From Ottowia thiooxydans DSM 14619 (GTDB taxonomy: Bacteria > Pseudomonadota > Gammaproteobacteria > Burkholderiales > Burkholderiaceae_C), in assembly GCF_000422885.1 (NCBI RefSeq), contig NZ_AUGX01000020.1, positions 1 through 64,000 of the forward strand: a DNA stretch of 64,000 nt. The letters run 5' to 3'. Each line of letters starts with the position of its first letter. The first letter of the stretch is position 1. The translations under genes were made by a program, and so were the position numbers. The notes under the pieces were generated by a model. It searched no databases and was not told the DNA's origin. It worked only from the letters and a program-made list of their open reading frames with translations. Below, in pieces: positions 36,013 to 43,722 of this stretch.

Positions 36013-37268
36013 GTGCAGGTGTAGGTCAGTCTCCTGCCGGCATGAAGCGCTTGGCGCTGGGCTTGCTGGTAGCCGCTGCGGCCCTGTACATGCTGGCCAC
36101 CTGGCAAACGCCGCACCACTCGGCCTGGGGCTATGTGGCGGCCTTTGCCGAGGCCGCGATGGTGGGCGCGATCGCCGATTGGTTTGCCGTGGTGGCGCTG
36201 TTTCGGCACCCCATGGGGCTCCCCATTCCCCACACTGCCATCATCCCGGAGAACAAGGACCGCATAGGCGAGAACCTGGCTAACTTTCTTTGCGAGCATT
36301 TTCTCGCGACGGATCAGGTACTGGCGCGCTTGCGAGAGTTCGACGCCGCGGGGCGTGTGGCCACCTGGCTTTCCGCGCCGGCCAACGCGGAGCGCGTGAG
36401 TGAGCGGCTTGTGGAGGTGGTTCGCTGGACCGTGGGCGCGCTGGATGATGAGCACGTTCGCCAGTTCGTGGCGGAACTGGCCAAAGGAGGGCTGCGCCAG
36501 ATCGAGCTCACGCGTGTTTCGGGACAGGTGTTTGAAGCCATGACGCAGGATAGGCGCCATCAGGAACTGCTGGATGGCGTGCTGCTGCAATTGGCCAAGC
36601 TGCTGGGAGAGGATGTCGTTCAGGAGAGCATCACCGAGGCCATAGCGCGCGAGATCAAAGCGCTTAAATACGTGGGTCTCGATCAGATGGCCGCCCGCAT
36701 GGCGACTCGCAAAGTGGTGGTGATCATCGCCAAGACCATCATCGACATGGCGGATGATCCTCAGCACAGTATGCGATTGCGTTTCGATGAGATGGTCACC
36801 GGCTTTGTGCAGCGCCTGAAGGACGATCCCTCTTTGCTGGAACGAGGCGAACGGCTCAAGGCCGAGTTGCTGGACAACCCGGCCGTGGGCTCCTACGTGA
36901 ACCAGTTGTGGACGCAATTGCTCGGTTGGCTGGTATCCGATATTGGGCGAGCTGATTCATCGATCCGTGCACGCATTACTCAGGCTGCGCAGACACTCGG
37001 CGAAAGGCTTGCTGGCGACGAAGCTATCCGCAGCTGGATCAACGGCGAGCTGCAGACGGCTGCGCCGCAACTCATAGCGCGCTACCGCGAGGATATCCGT
37101 CGCTACATCGTTGCCCGCGTGCAGGCCTGGGACGCTAAGGAAATGACTTCTGAGCTGGAGCATCATATTGGGCGCGATCTCCAGTTTATCCGCATCAATG
37201 GTACGTTGGTGGGGGGGGTGGTCGGGCTGGTGATCCACGCCCTGACGAATTTATGGAAGGCAGGGTGA
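36009..37268 (+). CDS. DUF445 membrane protein, 419 aa
   Basis: The ATG at 36009 overlaps the apaH stop. A hydrophobic N-terminus (KRLALGLLVAAAALYMLATW and YVAAFAEAAMVGAIADWFAVVALF) and a C-terminal segment (VGGVVGLVIHAL) bracket a long helical part. RHPMGLPIPHTAIIPENKDRIGENL is the conserved DUF445 signature. Relatives include yjiN of E. coli and SpoIVFB-unrelated YheB; function is not known. It ends at repeat A copy 5. Confidence 0.88.
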   Translation: MSAGVGQSPAGMKRLALGLLVAAAALYMLATWQTPHHSAWGYVAAFAEAAMVGAIADWFAVVALFRHPMGLPIPHTAIIPENKDRIGENLANFLCEHFLATDQVLARLREFDAAGRVATWLSAPANAERVSERLVEVVRWTVGALDDEHVRQFVAELAKGGLRQIELTRVSGQVFEAMTQDRRHQELLDGVLLQLAKLLGEDVVQESITEAIAREIKALKYVGLDQMAARMATRKVVVIIAKTIIDMADDPQHSMRLRFDEMVTGFVQRLKDDPSLLERGERLKAELLDNPAVGSYVNQLWTQLLGWLVSDIGRADSSIRARITQAAQTLGERLAGDEAIRSWINGELQTAAPQLIARYREDIRRYIVARVQAWDAKEMTSELEHHIGRDLQFIRINGTLVGGVVGLVIHALTNLWKAG

Positions 37269-37344
37269 GGGGAGATTTCTGCGAGCGCAAATGAAATTGG
37301 GCGCCAGTCAAGAATGTGAGTAACTTCTTGAAGACATGTCTTTC

Positions 37345-37812
37345 AAGGTCTTCAATTTATCTTTTCACGGCACGGAAAAGACGAACCATTCGAGGGCCGA
37401 GCGAAGCAATGGCCCGAATGGGTATCCCACCCCTTTAGGCCGTGCCGAGGAGCGCAGTGCAAGGGGCGGGCAAGAGCACTGAAAGATGCTCTTGCTTCGT
37501 GAACTAGCTTGCGGCAGCTGTTTGAACGTAGAGAGCGAAGCGAAAGAAGAGAGTTCTGCCGCACCGCATCTTGACTGAGCACCGGAGGGTGCCCGGAGCG
37601 CAGCGTAGGGACACGGACTTGGGGTCGCCTTTTTTGTGCATACTATTTTTGGGCCGGCCATCCGGTGGCGACGCAAAAAATAGTATGTGCGCCGCCGGGC
37701 GCAATTCCCGGCCTCCGACTTCGATACAAGCGCAGAAGGTAATTAGCAACCACAGCGCTCAATCAACCGCCGCTTGCCCTCACCCCAGCCCTCTCCCAGA
37801 GGGAGAGGGAGT
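37345..37812 (+). repeat. Repeat family A, copy 5
   Basis: Hairpins in order are TCTTTTC/GAAAAGA, CAAGAGCA/TGCTCTTG, main stem GCGGCAG/CTGCCGC and CATACTATTTTT (37639-37650) with AAAAATAGTATG (37676-37687), a stem whose sequence is unlike the other copies yet fully paired. The loop holds GGCCGGCCATCCGG. The tail ends with CCCTCTCCCAGAGGGAGAGGG. The gap from 37269 to 37858 contains no gene and lies between convergent genes. Confidence 0.85.
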
Positions 37813-37858
37813 GAAGCCCGCCGCTCCGGCGTCCCCAGTGGGAGAGGAGGCCCGCAAT

Positions 37859-39283
37859 CTAAGAAGACGTCTCACTAGCCTTAAACAAGGCCGCAATCTT
37901 ACGTTTAGGCTTGATATTCGCCGAAATCCCCGACCGCGCAGGCCGTGCAGCCGATTCCCAGGTCGCAGGCTGCTCCTGGGCTTCGCTAGGTGACTCATAA
38001 GGCCGGTCAAAAAACGGATCGGCAGGTGGTGCCGAGGGCGTGAACGAACGGCGTTCATTGCCGCCCCTGCGTTCGCGAGGCGCCTCTCCCTCTTCCTGCC
38101 ATGCTCGCCGACCATCATTGAAGCGGCCGCGTGGTTTTTCCTCTTCGAACGCGATGTGCTCGAGCTCAATTTTTTTCTTGAGCAGCTTTTCCAGATCACC
38201 CATCAAGCGGCTATCGGACTTGGTGACCATGGTCACGGCCAGCCCGGAAGCACCTGCTCGGCCAGTGCGGCCGATACGGTGAACATAGTCTTCGGCGTTG
38301 AAGGGGACGTCGAAGTTAAATACGGCCGGGACATCCTTGATGTCCAAACCGCGCGCGGCGACATCAGTAGCTACCAGCAGATCGACTTCGCCGGCCTTGA
38401 AGGCGGCCAGTGCTTTCAGGCGTTCGTCCTGGGTCTTGTCGCCATGCAGCGCAGTAGTCTTCAGTCCTTCGCGCTCCAGCGTACGGGCAAGTCGAGCGCA
38501 ACCGAGTTTGCTGTTGACGAAAACAAAGGCCTGGCGCACGCCACGGTCTTTCAGCACCTGGTGCAACGCACGGCGTTTGTCTTCATCTGAGACCAGGTAG
38601 AAATGTTGCTCTACCGTTGAGGCAGTTTCATTCGGGCGTGCGACCTCGATCGTGACCGGATCTTGCAGATAGCTGCCGGCCAGCCGTTTGATCTCAGGGG
38701 AGAACGTGGCCGAAAACAGCAGGGTGATGCGTTCTTTGGGCAAATAGCTCAAGATGCGCTGCAGATCGGGCAGAAAACCGATGTCGAGCATGCGGTCGGC
38801 TTCATCCAGAACCACGTACTCAACTTGGCTCAGCACGGCCGTCTTGGCTTCGATATGGTCCAGGAGCCGACCAGGCGTGGCCACCAGGACCTCCACACCT
38901 TTTTTCAGCTCGGCCGTTTGCGGCTTCATGTCCATACCGCCGAACACGACCGCGCTGCGGAGTTGGGTGTATTTGGCGTATTGCTTGATTTGGCCGGCCA
39001 CCTGATCGGCCAGCTCGCGCGTGGGCAGAAGCACCAGGGCGCGTACAGGGTGGCGGGCGGGCGAGGTGCTGGCGTTTTCGTGCTTGAGCATGCGCTGAAG
39101 CAGAGGCAGCGAGAAAGCGGCGGTTTTACCTGTGCCGGTTTGTGCGGCGCCCATGACGTCGCGGCCTTCGAGGACCACCGGAATCGCTTCAGCCTGGATG
39201 GGCGTCAGGGTTTCGTAGCCCATTTCGGCCACGGCGCGCTTCAAGGGTTCAGCTAGCGAGAGATTGGAGTATGAGTTGCTCAT
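37859..39283 (-). CDS. DEAD-box RNA helicase, RhlE-like, 474 aa
   Basis: RhlE-type helicases unwind short RNA duplexes during ribosome assembly and RNA decay. Visible motifs are the Q motif (GYETLTPIQ), I (AQTGTGKT), Ia (PTRELADQV), II (DEAD in VLDEADRML), III (SAT), V (ATDVAARGLDI) and VI (HRIGRTGRAG). The C-terminal tail after residue 380 is charged and ends with KPKRKIAALFK. The RhlE assignment rests on overall pattern and length; another DEAD subfamily is possible. Confidence 0.92.
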   Translation of the reverse strand: MSNSYSNLSLAEPLKRAVAEMGYETLTPIQAEAIPVVLEGRDVMGAAQTGTGKTAAFSLPLLQRMLKHENASTSPARHPVRALVLLPTRELADQVAGQIKQYAKYTQLRSAVVFGGMDMKPQTAELKKGVEVLVATPGRLLDHIEAKTAVLSQVEYVVLDEADRMLDIGFLPDLQRILSYLPKERITLLFSATFSPEIKRLAGSYLQDPVTIEVARPNETASTVEQHFYLVSDEDKRRALHQVLKDRGVRQAFVFVNSKLGCARLARTLEREGLKTTALHGDKTQDERLKALAAFKAGEVDLLVATDVAARGLDIKDVPAVFNFDVPFNAEDYVHRIGRTGRAGASGLAVTMVTKSDSRLMGDLEKLLKKKIELEHIAFEEEKPRGRFNDGRRAWQEEGEAPRERRGGNERRSFTPSAPPADPFFDRPYESPSEAQEQPATWESAARPARSGISANIKPKRKIAALFKASETSS

Positions 39284-39310
39284 TAACCCAGCATTATCCC
39301 CCTTTGACGC

Positions 39311-39347
39311 GTGAACACCGTCTTAAGACGTGTTCACCGCCTTTTTT
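39311..39347. repeat. Long palindrome with one-sided T-run
   Basis: GTGAACAC, then GTCTTAAGAC, then GTGTTCAC form a 27-base palindrome (39311-39337), followed on the plus side by CGCCTTTTTT. It looks like a terminator reading on the plus strand, yet both neighbouring genes are on the minus strand. It may be a relict of another element; the GTGTTCA arm resembles the ends near 22.2 kb. Confidence 0.5.
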
Positions 39348-39409
39348 GAGGCCCTGAAGAACTCAGGAACCCGTTCTGATTGCCCAGCGGGCTCTAGATG
39401 AGTGCGAAC

Positions 39410-40294
39410 TCAAAGTGCCTGGGTATTGAAGGTGTCGCAGGCTTGCACGTTGCCGGTCTTCAGGCCGGTGGTGAACCAACGCTGGCGTTGGGCACTGGAG
39501 CCGTGAGTGAAGCTATCGGGGCGCACTGTACCGGTTTGCTGGCGCTGAATGGCATCATCACCAATACGGGCTGCCGCGTTCATCGCTGATTCAATATCGC
39601 CTTGTTCCAGCCAATTTTTGGCTTGCTGCGATTTATTGGCCCAGATGCCCGCAAAGCAGTCGGCCTGCAACTCCACCCGCACACTGAGCGCGTTTTGCTG
39701 AGACTGGCTGGTTCGCCCTCTCATCGCATCTACTTTCTGCGTGATTCCCAGCAAGGTCTGTACATGGTGGGCCACCTCGTGTGCAATCACATAGGCCTGA
39801 GCGAAGTCGCCTGGAGCGCCCAGCTGGCGGCTAAGCGTGTCGAAGAAATTCATGTCCAGGTAGACTTTTTGGTCACCGGGGCAATAAAACGGTCCCATGG
39901 CCGCCTGACCTGTGCCGCAAGCCGTGGGCGTGACCCCGCGATAGAGCACCAGACGAGGCGCTCGATACTGTGCACCGCCATCGCGGAAGACTTGAGCCCA
40001 CGCGTCCTCGGTGGACGCCAGCACGGTGGAGACAAAGGCCGCTTTGGTATCTCCAGCGGGTGGTTTTTGTGCCGGCCCCTGCTGTTGTACCTGCGCGGGC
40101 TGGCCCCCGCCACCAAGCACACCTATCGTGGTCAGTGGGTTGATGCCGAATACACCCCAGGCGATCAAGGCGATCACGATGGTGCCAATACCGATCGACT
40201 TTCCGCCAAAGCCAAACCCTCCACCGCCGCCACCGCCGCTCCCAGAGCGTCGGTCTTCTACGTTGTCCGACTGCCGATTGCCTTCCCATCTCAT
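39410..40294 (-). CDS. YpfJ-type neutral zinc metallopeptidase, 294 aa
   Basis: The ATG at 40294 follows GGAG. The cytoplasmic N-terminus is short and glycine-rich (SGSGGGGGGGFGFG), followed by one membrane segment (about 35-52). The periplasmic domain has C126 and C138, likely a disulfide pair, and HEVAHH at 172-177 with a downstream ELQADCFAGIWA carrying the third ligand. Length and motif order match the YpfJ/KPN_02809 family. Substrate unknown. Confidence 0.92.
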   Translation of the reverse strand: MRWEGNRQSDNVEDRRSGSGGGGGGGFGFGGKSIGIGTIVIALIAWGVFGINPLTTIGVLGGGGQPAQVQQQGPAQKPPAGDTKAAFVSTVLASTEDAWAQVFRDGGAQYRAPRLVLYRGVTPTACGTGQAAMGPFYCPGDQKVYLDMNFFDTLSRQLGAPGDFAQAYVIAHEVAHHVQTLLGITQKVDAMRGRTSQSQQNALSVRVELQADCFAGIWANKSQQAKNWLEQGDIESAMNAAARIGDDAIQRQQTGTVRPDSFTHGSSAQRQRWFTTGLKTGNVQACDTFNTQAL

Positions 40295-40339
40295 GGGTGA
40301 ACTCCTCGCCAAAACGCGCTGATGCGCTAAATTACCCCA

Positions 40340-41023
40340 ATGGTATCCCTAACCAAGCCCGCTGCGTCACGCTTGCATGCTGTTTCGCGGTCGGTGTTGC
40401 TGACTGGGTTCGATCCCTTTGGGGGCCATGCCCTCAATCCAAGCTGGCTACTCGCCCAGAACCTGCATGGCAGCCGCGTGGCGGGGCACCGCTTGGTGGC
40501 GGCGCAACTTCCCACCGTTTTCGGCCATTCGTTGGTGATGTTGCGTGCATTGGTTCGCCAGCATCGTCCGTCACTGGTGATCTGCCTGGGTTTGGCGGGG
40601 GAAAGCCGCGCGATATCCATTGAGCGTGTTGCGATCAACGTGGATGACGCCCGTATCACAGACAACGCTGGCTATCAGCCCATCGATGAGCCGGTGGTCG
40701 AAGGTGCGCCGGCAGCTTATTTCAGCAGCTTGCCCATCAAAGCCATGAGGGCGGCAATTAACGCCAAAGGTATTCCTGCCGAAATCTCACAGACAGCGGG
40801 TACCTTTGTCTGCAACCATGTGTTTTTTGGCCTGATGCATCTGCTGGCAACTGACCCCAGCTTGCAAGCCGTGCGAGGCGGCTTCGTTCACGTGCCGCCC
40901 TTGTCCGAAAGGGAGGGTACTGGCTTGCCCCTGGCTCAATTGGTTGAGGGTATTCGCACTGGTATCCATACCGCGCTGACGGCGGATACGGATATTCGTG
41001 AAGAAGGCGGAAGTCTCAGCTGA
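40340..41023 (+). CDS. pcp: Pyroglutamyl-peptidase I, 227 aa
   Basis: This cysteine peptidase removes N-terminal pyroglutamate. The catalytic triad can be read as E95 (SIERVAIN), C158 (TFVCNHVFFGLMH) and H184 (GFVHVPP), with FDPFGGHALNPSW at the substrate side; the spacing matches the family. It is divergent to the ypfJ-like gene over 45 bp and followed by repeats D and C. Confidence 0.92.
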   Translation: MVSLTKPAASRLHAVSRSVLLTGFDPFGGHALNPSWLLAQNLHGSRVAGHRLVAAQLPTVFGHSLVMLRALVRQHRPSLVICLGLAGESRAISIERVAINVDDARITDNAGYQPIDEPVVEGAPAAYFSSLPIKAMRAAINAKGIPAEISQTAGTFVCNHVFFGLMHLLATDPSLQAVRGGFVHVPPLSEREGTGLPLAQLVEGIRTGIHTALTADTDIREEGGSLS

Positions 41024-41031
41024 GGGGCTAA

Positions 41032-41192
41032 GGAACCTCTGCAAAACCCCTCGCGACGCCAGATCACTGCCCCCGGGCAGTCTGCTGCGTTGATTTTTTT
41101 GCCAATAGCACGCGGTATTGGCTGCAAAACTCGCCTTGCAGCCCATCCCGTGGCCAGCGCCCGGCATCTGCGATAGGTTTTGCAGAGGCTCC
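41032..41192. repeat. MITE-like family D, copy 2
   Basis: Terminal inverted repeats GGAACCTCTGCAAAACC (41032-41048) and GGTTTTGCAGAGGCTCC (41176-41192) match with one mismatch. The 161-bp element has an internal imperfect palindrome TTTTTTGCCAATA/TATTGGCTGCAAAA. It shares the order of blocks with copy 1 at 32.7 kb and begins 8 bp after the pcp stop. Confidence 0.75.
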
Positions 41193-41228
41193 CTGGCTGA
41201 TACCGAACTGCGTTAAACCTATAAACAC

Positions 41229-41295
41229 CGTTCGGGCTGAGCTTGTCGAAGCCTTGCGCAGAACTTCGACCCGTCGAACTTACGCCAAGCTCAAG
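41229..41295. repeat. REP-like repeat family C, copy 2
   Basis: CACCGTTCGGGCTGAGCTTG, then CTTCGACCCGTCGAAC, then CCAAGCTCAAG. It starts as copy 1 does but is shorter. It lies at the 3' end of dcd and overlaps its last codons. Confidence 0.6.
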
Positions 41296-41866
41296 TCTTG
41301 GGAAGGGTAACGCCGACTTGGCCCTGGTACTTACCGCCGCGGTCCTTGTAGCTGGTTTCGCAGACGTCGTCGGGGTCGCTCTCGAAAAACAACACCTGCG
41401 CACATCCTTCACCCGCATAGATTTTGGCTGGGAGAGGGGTGGTGTTGGAAAACTCCAGCGTAACGTAGCCTTCCCACTCAGGTTCGAAGGGCGTAACGTT
41501 CACGATGATGCCGCAGCGGGCATAGGTGCTTTTGCCCAGGCAGATGGTCAGCACATTGCGTGGAATGCGGAAGTATTCCATCGTGCGGGCCAGAGCGAAG
41601 CTGTTGGGCGGAATGACGCAGACCGGGGCGTTGATGTCTACAAAGCTTCTTTCGTCGAAATTCTTGGGGTCCACCACAGTCGAATAGATGTTGGTGAATA
41701 CCTTGAATTCGGGGGCACAGCGGATGTCGTAGCCATAGCTGGAAGTGCCGTAGCTGACGATCTTCTCGCCAGTGGGCGAGTGCCGTACTTGTCCGGGTTC
41801 GAAAGGCTCGATCATGCCGTGTTGCTCGGCCATGCGGCGGATCCATTTGTCGCTCTTGATGCTCAT
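41291..41866 (-). CDS. dcd: dCTP deaminase Dcd, 191 aa
   Basis: Dcd converts dCTP to dUTP, the main source of dUMP for thymidylate in proteobacteria. The start is the ATG at 41866 ([13 protein letters not shown]). Conserved motifs are [19 protein letters not shown] with the loop that binds nucleotide, and [16 protein letters not shown] containing the catalytic glutamate. Length is normal. Confidence 0.96.
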   Translation of the reverse strand: MSIKSDKWIRRMAEQHGMIEPFEPGQVRHSPTGEKIVSYGTSSYGYDIRCAPEFKVFTNIYSTVVDPKNFDERSFVDINAPVCVIPPNSFALARTMEYFRIPRNVLTICLGKSTYARCGIIVNVTPFEPEWEGYVTLEFSNTTPLPAKIYAGEGCAQVLFFESDPDDVCETSYKDRGGKYQGQVGVTLPKT

Positions 41867-42147
41867 TGCGCGAGTCTGTCTGATGTGCTGGAAAGGCTTA
41901 TTGTAGGAAGGGTGAGAGCTATCGCAGCGTAGCACCTTTCGGGATGCCTCGACGACCGAACGTTCTATCACCCAATCGGCAGTTAGAACGTGCGCAGAGT
42001 CTTTGAGCGAGGGCTATCAATGGACTTAGAACACGAGAATATCTTTACGCGCTGATGTAATTTGTTGCGAATTATGCGGAAAAGTTCACCTTTTAAGCCG
42101 TTGGGCACAGATACTGCTGATAACTTCAAGCTCATTGGAAGAACGCC

Positions 42148-42732
42148 ATGTCCGCATTAAAAAATCTTTTGGCCACCGTTGCAATGGCTTCCTGCGCTCT
42201 GTCCGCACAGGCCCAGGTGACTACCAACTTGAGCTACAGCCTGGCGCTCACAGATGCTCCAATGTTCAACCGCTACTCCGGTGGTCAGCCTTGCGACATT
42301 GATAGCACGCCTATAGACAATCGATATCGCACCATGCCCATGACGGTGACAGCGACGGGCGCCTATAGTTTCAGCGATGTGAGCGGTTCGAACGGCACGA
42401 TGGCCGTCTACTCTGGGCCTTTCAATCCCGCGTCCCTCGGAACCAACTGCGTGGCAAGTGTGGATGACGGCAGCACGCTAACTTTGGCCGCCGGAACATA
42501 TACCCTGGTCATGACAAGCTTCGGCGGCGTCTCCCCTGGAGAAGGGGCGCCTGATATCCCCGGTAACTTTGCGTACAGGATCGAAGGACCTGCGGCCATC
42601 AGCTTGAACGTGCAACCAGTAAATCCAACACCAACCGTGACGGCCGTGCCCACACTTTCCGAATGGACTTTGCTGTTGCTGGCCATCTCCGCCGCAGGAT
42701 TTGGAGCGAGCCGCTTACGCCGCGAGTCGTGA
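42148..42732 (+). CDS. Exported IPTL-CTERM sorting-domain protein, 194 aa
   Basis: A signal peptide (MSALKNLLATVAMASCALSAQAQ) leads a beta-rich domain (TVTATGAYSFSDVSGSNGTM, TLAAGTYTLVM). The C-terminus reads VPTLSEW (167-173), then a hydrophobic segment and the basic end RLRRES. This is the IPTL-CTERM signal, recognised by an exosortase-like enzyme (XrtH family) that cuts and attaches such proteins at the surface, as known for this class. No sortase gene is in the window. GGAAGA precedes the start. Specific function unknown. Confidence 0.85.
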   Translation: MSALKNLLATVAMASCALSAQAQVTTNLSYSLALTDAPMFNRYSGGQPCDIDSTPIDNRYRTMPMTVTATGAYSFSDVSGSNGTMAVYSGPFNPASLGTNCVASVDDGSTLTLAAGTYTLVMTSFGGVSPGEGAPDIPGNFAYRIEGPAAISLNVQPVNPTPTVTAVPTLSEWTLLLLAISAAGFGASRLRRES

Positions 42733-42791
42733 GGTCGTGGGGCTCGCCACAACTCCAGCTGTTGGCTGCGCCACTGATAGATCGTAGATAC

Positions 42792-43700
42792 CTAGGCCTC
42801 CGGCGATAGTTCGCCTTGCCTCTGTTGAGCCTGAGTTGCTTTCATCTGCATCAGCAGGCAGTGCAGCATCTCGGTAGATAGCCCGTGCAGCACCAGCCGG
42901 TAGCCGGCACGCAGGGTGCTCATGGGGACCAGCGGGTGTTTGTTGTTGAGCAAAATCAGGTGTTCAGGGCTGTTCAAAATGGTGGCGCAGTAGATGCCGA
43001 TGGTCTCATCCAGCTGCAAGGAGTTGGAGGCGCGCCAGAAATCGTTGTCGGTCAGAAAGAGCTGGTAGACCGGCGTAAAGATTTCAATGGCCGATTGCAG
43101 GTCTATGGCATTGAGCCGGCCGTTGGGCATATCGGCCAAGTGCAGCTCCGGCTGCTCCAGCATGCTGAAATCAACCTGATCAAGTGGCACGGGCGCGAGC
43201 GTGCTGCCGTTGGCCCGCAGCGCCGTGTTCAGGTTGATGATGAAGTTGTACAGGTTCAGGTCGTGCTTCAGGAACAGCTCTTCCTTCAGGTCATCGATGT
43301 CCATGGGCGTGAGCGGGCTGAGTTGCACCTTCACGCCGGAGTTCGCTGCAATGAAGGCCAGGATCTGCGAGCCCAGGTGGAAGTGCCGCATGATTAACCA
43401 GTTGGCTCGCGGAGACAGCGTGCGGCGCATGCCTCGCGCCAAAATACTGTGCAACGCGCGTGAGGCAGACCAGTTGCGTGGCAATGGGATTTTCAGCAGT
43501 TGGATCAGCACGATGCAGGTGCGTGCCAGCGGCCGGATGAGTGGCAGCAAATACTGGCGTGACCCTGAAGCAGCATCAGCCAACCATGCTCGCTTGACGC
43601 CGTCTTCGAGCGGCGTGCTCTGATCGAGATAGCTGGCCAGCCATGGGCTGGGGTCGCGGGGGTCGTGCGAGAGTTCCTTGGGGTCCAGGCTTGGGCTCAC
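42792..43700 (-). CDS. Unknown protein, last gene of a lipid-type operon, 302 aa
   Basis: I do not recognise the family. Notable segments are SGSRQYLLPLIRPLARTCIVL, LSPRANWLIMRHFHLGSQIL and TPMDIDDLKEELFLKHDLNLY; a C-terminal part is rich in leucine (LRAGYRLVLHGLSTEMLHCLLMQMK). There is no signal peptide; one stretch near residues 55-72 is hydrophobic but not clearly membrane-spanning. It starts 22 bp after the KAS III-oxidase fusion gene, so it is very likely cotranscribed and works with that enzyme. Confidence 0.6.
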   Translation of the reverse strand: MSPSLDPKELSHDPRDPSPWLASYLDQSTPLEDGVKRAWLADAASGSRQYLLPLIRPLARTCIVLIQLLKIPLPRNWSASRALHSILARGMRRTLSPRANWLIMRHFHLGSQILAFIAANSGVKVQLSPLTPMDIDDLKEELFLKHDLNLYNFIINLNTALRANGSTLAPVPLDQVDFSMLEQPELHLADMPNGRLNAIDLQSAIEIFTPVYQLFLTDNDFWRASNSLQLDETIGIYCATILNSPEHLILLNNKHPLVPMSTLRAGYRLVLHGLSTEMLHCLLMQMKATQAQQRQGELSPEA

Positions 43701-43722
43701 AATTTTTGTACCGTAAGGTCAG

